Below the pieces are notes generated by a model. The model was not told where the DNA came from and made no database searches. It worked only from the letters and a program-made list of their open reading frames with translations. 64,000 nt of DNA from Clostridium aquiflavi (lineage in GTDB: Bacteria > Bacillota > Clostridia > Clostridiales > Clostridiaceae). Shown here piece by piece: positions 60,903-64,000 of this stretch (within the stretch, counting starts at the first letter, position 1; the number at the start of each line of letters is the position of its first letter). The DNA lies in contig NZ_JAVJAN010000002.1 in NCBI RefSeq assembly GCF_031344075.1, positions 1 to 64,000 on the forward strand, given 5' to 3'. A program made the position numbers and the translations under genes.

Positions 60903-61002
60903 AATCTTACTGTGAGTAAGGCAAAGTTAATAAATAAATGATTATTGAATTGTTACTTTCTTTAAATTAGTATACTATTGTTGGTGATAGGAGATGAAAG
61001 TA

Positions 61003-62211
61003 ATGATTCAGGAAAATATTGATAATTTTATAAATAGTAATTTGTCTGATGAGAAAAATAAAGAATTTAAAAAGTTGGAAAAATTAAGACAAGAGTTTAT
61101 CAATAAATTTAAACTAGACACTATACTAAGCTTAGAAATTGATAAATATATTGTGGGTAAAAAAGGTTTGATTAATGGAGGGGATGACACATTTTGTTAT
61201 TGGCTAGAAACGAAATTAATGAATCTTGGGAAAATCAAGGGAGGATCAACAGCTGATAAAAAGTTCGGAGTATATTATGGCAAAACTAAAAATGAGGATG
61301 AAAAGAAATATAGAACAATTAATAAATGGGGAAATAATTATCAAGAAGCATTCGGAAACATAAAATTATCAATTTACCATTTGCTTATGGATGGTAAAAA
61401 TGAAGACTTTATTAAAATTCATGAGAATAAATTATCGCCTATGTTTAAAGGAAAAATATTATCAACGTATTTTCCAGAAAAATATATAAGTATATTTTCA
61501 GAGGAACATATAGATTACTTTTTACAACACTTACCTATTTATTTTGAGTATGAAAAAGCTAAGACAATAGAAATGAAAAAACAATTATTATTGGAGTTTA
61601 AGCAAAATGATGAAAAAATGAAGCTGTGGAATAATTATATATATATGGTTTTCTTATACACATACTATTCACCTAAGAAAAAAGATAATAGTGGTGATAA
61701 AGGAAAATACCAATTAAATCCTAAAGTCGATTATATCGATTTTAACTATATAGGTAGATTAGAAAATGATAAATCTGTTAAAGGTAAAAATAAGAAACCA
61801 GATTATGAAAAAGAGATGAAAAGAAAAAAATATATAGGTAACCTTGGGGAAAATATTGTTTTTAATGAGCAAATTAAAAGTCTAAGAAAAATCGGTAGAG
61901 AAGACCTTGCAGAAAAAGTAACAGTTGTTTCTACAGAAGATGATAGACTTGGCTATGATATTTTATCATTTGATAAACATGGTAATGAAATATATATTGA
62001 AGTTAAGTCAACAATAAGTACTGCAAATAACATAAATTTTATTATTACAGATAATGAGTATAGACAAGCTATGGAAAAAGAAAATTATATGATATATCTT
62101 ATTTATGAAGTTGAAACAAATAATCCTAAAATACACATATTAAATAAAAATATGTTAAAAAAGGATTATATGCAGCCAATTGCATATAGAGTAAGAATTA
62201 AAACAAAGTAA
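61003..62211 (+). CDS. DUF3883-type nuclease-like protein, candidate defence cargo
   Basis: This 402-residue protein has an N-terminal region (about 55-190) with FCYWLETKLMNLGKIKGGST and a C-terminal DUF3883-like domain (about 280-400) containing GNLGENIV near 283, GYDILSF near 319-325 and EIYIEVKST near 331-339. D...ExK fits a PD-(D/E)XK nuclease site. It starts at 61003, nine bases after AGGAG. A -10-like TATACT (60971-60976) suggests its own promoter. It is more AT-rich than its neighbours and interrupts the packaging genes, so it looks like a cargo gene, possibly antiphage. Confidence 0.75.
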   Translation: MIQENIDNFINSNLSDEKNKEFKKLEKLRQEFINKFKLDTILSLEIDKYIVGKKGLINGGDDTFCYWLETKLMNLGKIKGGSTADKKFGVYYGKTKNEDEKKYRTINKWGNNYQEAFGNIKLSIYHLLMDGKNEDFIKIHENKLSPMFKGKILSTYFPEKYISIFSEEHIDYFLQHLPIYFEYEKAKTIEMKKQLLLEFKQNDEKMKLWNNYIYMVFLYTYYSPKKKDNSGDKGKYQLNPKVDYIDFNYIGRLENDKSVKGKNKKPDYEKEMKRKKYIGNLGENIVFNEQIKSLRKIGREDLAEKVTVVSTEDDRLGYDILSFDKHGNEIYIEVKSTISTANNINFIITDNEYRQAMEKENYMIYLIYEVETNNPKIHILNKNMLKKDYMQPIAYRVRIKTK

Positions 62212-62276
62212 TTAATTTATGAGGAGAGTCATTGAATGGCTCTTTTTGTGTTGTATGGAGAAATGGAGGTGAAACC

Positions 62277-62747
62277 ATGGCGACAAGAGGAAGAAAACCA
62301 AAACCAACAGCTCTAAAGGTTCTTGAAGGAAATCCAGGGAAAAGACCTTTAAATATGAACGAACCAAAACCCGAAAAGAAAGCTCCAAAATGTCCGTCAT
62401 GGCTTGAACCAGAAGCTAAAAAAGAATGGAGAAGGATGACAAAGACATTAGAGAAAATAGGGGTACTTACAAAAGTAGATGCAGCTGCTTTTGCCGGATA
62501 CTGCCAAGCTTATGCAAGATGGAAGGAAGCAGAAGAGTTTTTAACAAAGCATGGTACTATTTTTAAAACACCATCAGGATATATTCAACAGGTACCGCAG
62601 GTTTCTATTGCTCAGACCTATCTTAAAATTATGAAAGACTTTTGTTCTGAATTTGGATTAACACCATCATCCCGTACTAGGATTAGAGTAGGTGCAGAAA
62701 CAGGTAAAACTGATGATCCTATGGAAGATATTCTAAGGATGGTGTGA
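62277..62747 (+). CDS. Terminase small subunit, P27 family
   Basis: This 156-residue protein has the P27-type start: TRGRKPKPTALKVLEGNPGK near 3-22 and CPSWLEPEAKKEWRRM near 38-53. It binds the phage cos/pac site and directs the large subunit. The ATG at 62277 follows ATGGAGGTGAAACC. A longer frame begins at 62232 without a good site. The large subunit starts three bases after its stop, giving a normal packaging pair. Confidence 0.93.
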   Translation: MATRGRKPKPTALKVLEGNPGKRPLNMNEPKPEKKAPKCPSWLEPEAKKEWRRMTKTLEKIGVLTKVDAAAFAGYCQAYARWKEAEEFLTKHGTIFKTPSGYIQQVPQVSIAQTYLKIMKDFCSEFGLTPSSRTRIRVGAETGKTDDPMEDILRMV

Positions 62748-62749
62748 AA

Positions 62750-64000
62750 ATGTTTGACGAAAAGAAAGCTGAAAAAGTAGTAAAGTTCATAAATAATTTA
62801 AAGCACACAAAAGGTGTGTGGCATGGAGTTCCTTTTGATTTATTACCCTGGCAGGATAAAATTATTAAAGATATATTTGGAACAGTTAAGGATAATGGCT
62901 ATAGAAAATACAATACAGCCTATGTAGAGATCCCAAAGAAAAATGGAAAAAGTGAAATTGCCGCGGCTATAGCTCTTTATCTTACCTGTGCAGATAATGA
63001 ATGGGGAGCTGAAGTTTATGGCTGTGCCGCAGACAGGCAGCAGGCATCTATTGTATTTGATGTGGCAGTAGATATGGTTGACCAATGTCAGGCGCTTAAA
63101 AAAAGAATAAAGCCTGTAATATCTCAAAAGAGATTAGTGTATATGCCTCTTGGAAGCTTTTATCAAGTTTTATCTTCAGAGGCATTTAGTAAACATGGAC
63201 TTAATGTTCATGGAGTAATTTTTGATGAGTTACATGCACAGCCTAATAGAGAATTATATGATGTTATGACAAAGGGCAGTGGTGATGCAAGAATGCAGCC
63301 GCTGTTCTTTTTAATTACAACGGCTGGAACAGATAGAAATTCTATATGCTATGAGGTACATCAAAAGGCAGAGGATATTTTAAGAGGTAAGAAAATTGAT
63401 AAAACCTTTTATCCTGTGATATATGGAATTAAAGATGAGGATGATTGGAGCTTAGAGGAGAATTGGTATAAAGCTAATCCATCGCTAGGGCATACCATTG
63501 ACATAGAAAAAGTTAGGAATGCTTTTAATAGTGCAAAGGAAAATCCAGCTGAAGAAAATATATTCAGGCAGCTTAGGCTTAATCAATGGGTTAAACAATC
63601 TGTAAGATGGATGCCTATGGATGTCTGGAACAAGTGTTCTTTTGAAGTTAATATTGAAAAACTTAAAGGTAGAGAATGTTATGGCGGCTTGGATCTTTCA
63701 AGTACTAATGATATTACTGCCTTTGTTCTAGTGTTTCCGCCAATAAATGAGGATGATAAATATTATGTTTTACCTTTCTTCTGGATACCAGAAGATAATT
63801 TGAAACTTAGAGTAAAAAGAGATCATGTTCCCTATGATGTATGGAAAAAACAAGGCTTTCTTGAAACTACAGAAGGAAATGTTATTCATTATGCTTTTAT
63901 TGAAAATTTTATAGATAAACTTGGAACACAATTTAATATAAAGGAAATAGCCTTTGACCGCTGGGGAGCTGTGCAGATGGTTCAAAACTTAGACGGCTTA
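62750..64000 (+). CDS. Terminase large subunit (runs past the window end)
   Basis: At least 417 residues of the packaging motor are present, open to base 64,000. Walker A-like PKKNGKSEIAAA lies near 62-73, Walker B VIFDELHA near 155-162, an ATPase coupling stretch with LITTAGTDR near 187-195, and the RNase H-like nuclease begins with GGLDLSSTNDITAF near 310-323. The start ATG at 62750 is close to the small-subunit stop. The C-terminal nuclease residues are not all in view. Confidence 0.93.
   Translation, partial: MFDEKKAEKVVKFINNLKHTKGVWHGVPFDLLPWQDKIIKDIFGTVKDNGYRKYNTAYVEIPKKNGKSEIAAAIALYLTCADNEWGAEVYGCAADRQQASIVFDVAVDMVDQCQALKKRIKPVISQKRLVYMPLGSFYQVLSSEAFSKHGLNVHGVIFDELHAQPNRELYDVMTKGSGDARMQPLFFLITTAGTDRNSICYEVHQKAEDILRGKKIDKTFYPVIYGIKDEDDWSLEENWYKANPSLGHTIDIEKVRNAFNSAKENPAEENIFRQLRLNQWVKQSVRWMPMDVWNKCSFEVNIEKLKGRECYGGLDLSSTNDITAFVLVFPPINEDDKYYVLPFFWIPEDNLKLRVKRDHVPYDVWKKQGFLETTEGNVIHYAFIENFIDKLGTQFNIKEIAFDRWGAVQMVQNLDGL

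Larger units (their letters stand above)
37233..64000. mobile_element. Integrated prophage-like element at the 3' end of rlmD (right end beyond window)
   Basis: From the rlmD stop onward there are no housekeeping genes. Content changes to recombinase remnant, restriction-modification, ImmA/IrrE and then a tailed-phage replication and packaging module on +. Base composition rises clearly, most obviously at 38-50 kb (for example the DUF2800 gene with G/C-ending codons), and falls again at 58-64 kb. This suggests a mosaic. The dispersed repeats of the core are absent. The left boundary is placed at the rlmD 3' end by analogy with elements using that site. The second attachment copy is not in view. 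Confidence 0.85.

Overview
The window looks like a chromosome segment of a low-GC Firmicute, most likely Clostridium sensu stricto. The evidence is the strong A+T bias, AGGAGG-type ribosome binding sites, and the gene orders ftsE-ftsX-ctpA-minJ-like-uvrB-uvrA, FHA-FtsW/RodA-class B PBP, uvrC-murB-rapZ-glmR(yvcK)-whiA, and dnaE-pfkA-pyk. I cannot fix the species from sequence alone.

Region 1 (about 1-37,232) is core chromosome, almost all on the + strand. It opens with a mannose-family PTS (EIIA, B, C, D) behind a recognisable sigma-54 -24/-12 promoter, with a cluster of five short repeated sites further upstream. Next come a split transketolase and a YitT-family membrane protein, then FtsEX with a CtpA-type protease and a MinJ-like PDZ membrane protein. 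UvrB/UvrA, a small cell-wall operon (FHA, FtsW/RodA, PBP), UvrC, MurB and the RapZ-GlmR-WhiA operon follow. After them lie a MntA/HepT-type nucleotidyltransferase-HEPN pair, DnaE, PfkA-Pyk, a candidate small RNA, a DUF1540 protein and the 23S rRNA uridine methyltransferase RlmD. Gaps between these genes repeatedly hold members of one palindromic, MITE-like repeat family with arms ending GTGTTGATAT.../...ATATCAACAC. I found no copy in the accessory region.

Region 2 (about 37,233-64,000, continuing past the end) is an integrated element beginning just after the 3' end of rlmD, a known insertion hotspot. Its left edge carries three phased direct repeats and a 32-codon stub resembling the N-terminus of a serine recombinase. 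A restriction-modification/defence cassette follows: XRE regulator, C5-cytosine methyltransferase, Vsr endonuclease, PLD-fold NgoFVII/BfiI-like nuclease 1, Z1-domain ATPase, PLD-fold nuclease 2 and a small XRE repressor. A 622-residue ImmA/IrrE-like metallopeptidase is transcribed divergently from the repressor. PLD nuclease 1 has HxN and SAD where PLD nuclease 2 has the normal HxK and SAN, so the pair may be an unequal heterodimer.

Region 3 (about 46.2-64.0 kb) is a tailed-phage genome, all but one gene on +. It holds a sigma-like regulator, DUF2800, DUF2815, a family A DNA polymerase, a Rha regulator, a VapE-type primase-helicase, a VRR-NUC nuclease, an SNF2 helicase, DUF1492, HNH and a ParB-methyltransferase fusion. 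Two small phage proteins and an AT-rich DUF3883-type nuclease gene with its own promoter follow. The small terminase subunit and a large subunit cut by the window end come last. Repeated RNA-hairpin leaders precede several phage genes. The strongest candidates for something undescribed are the two-PLD/Z1/Vsr/Dcm cassette with its ImmA-like protein, the solitary DUF3883 nuclease, the repeat family, the phage leader hairpins and the candidate small RNA.
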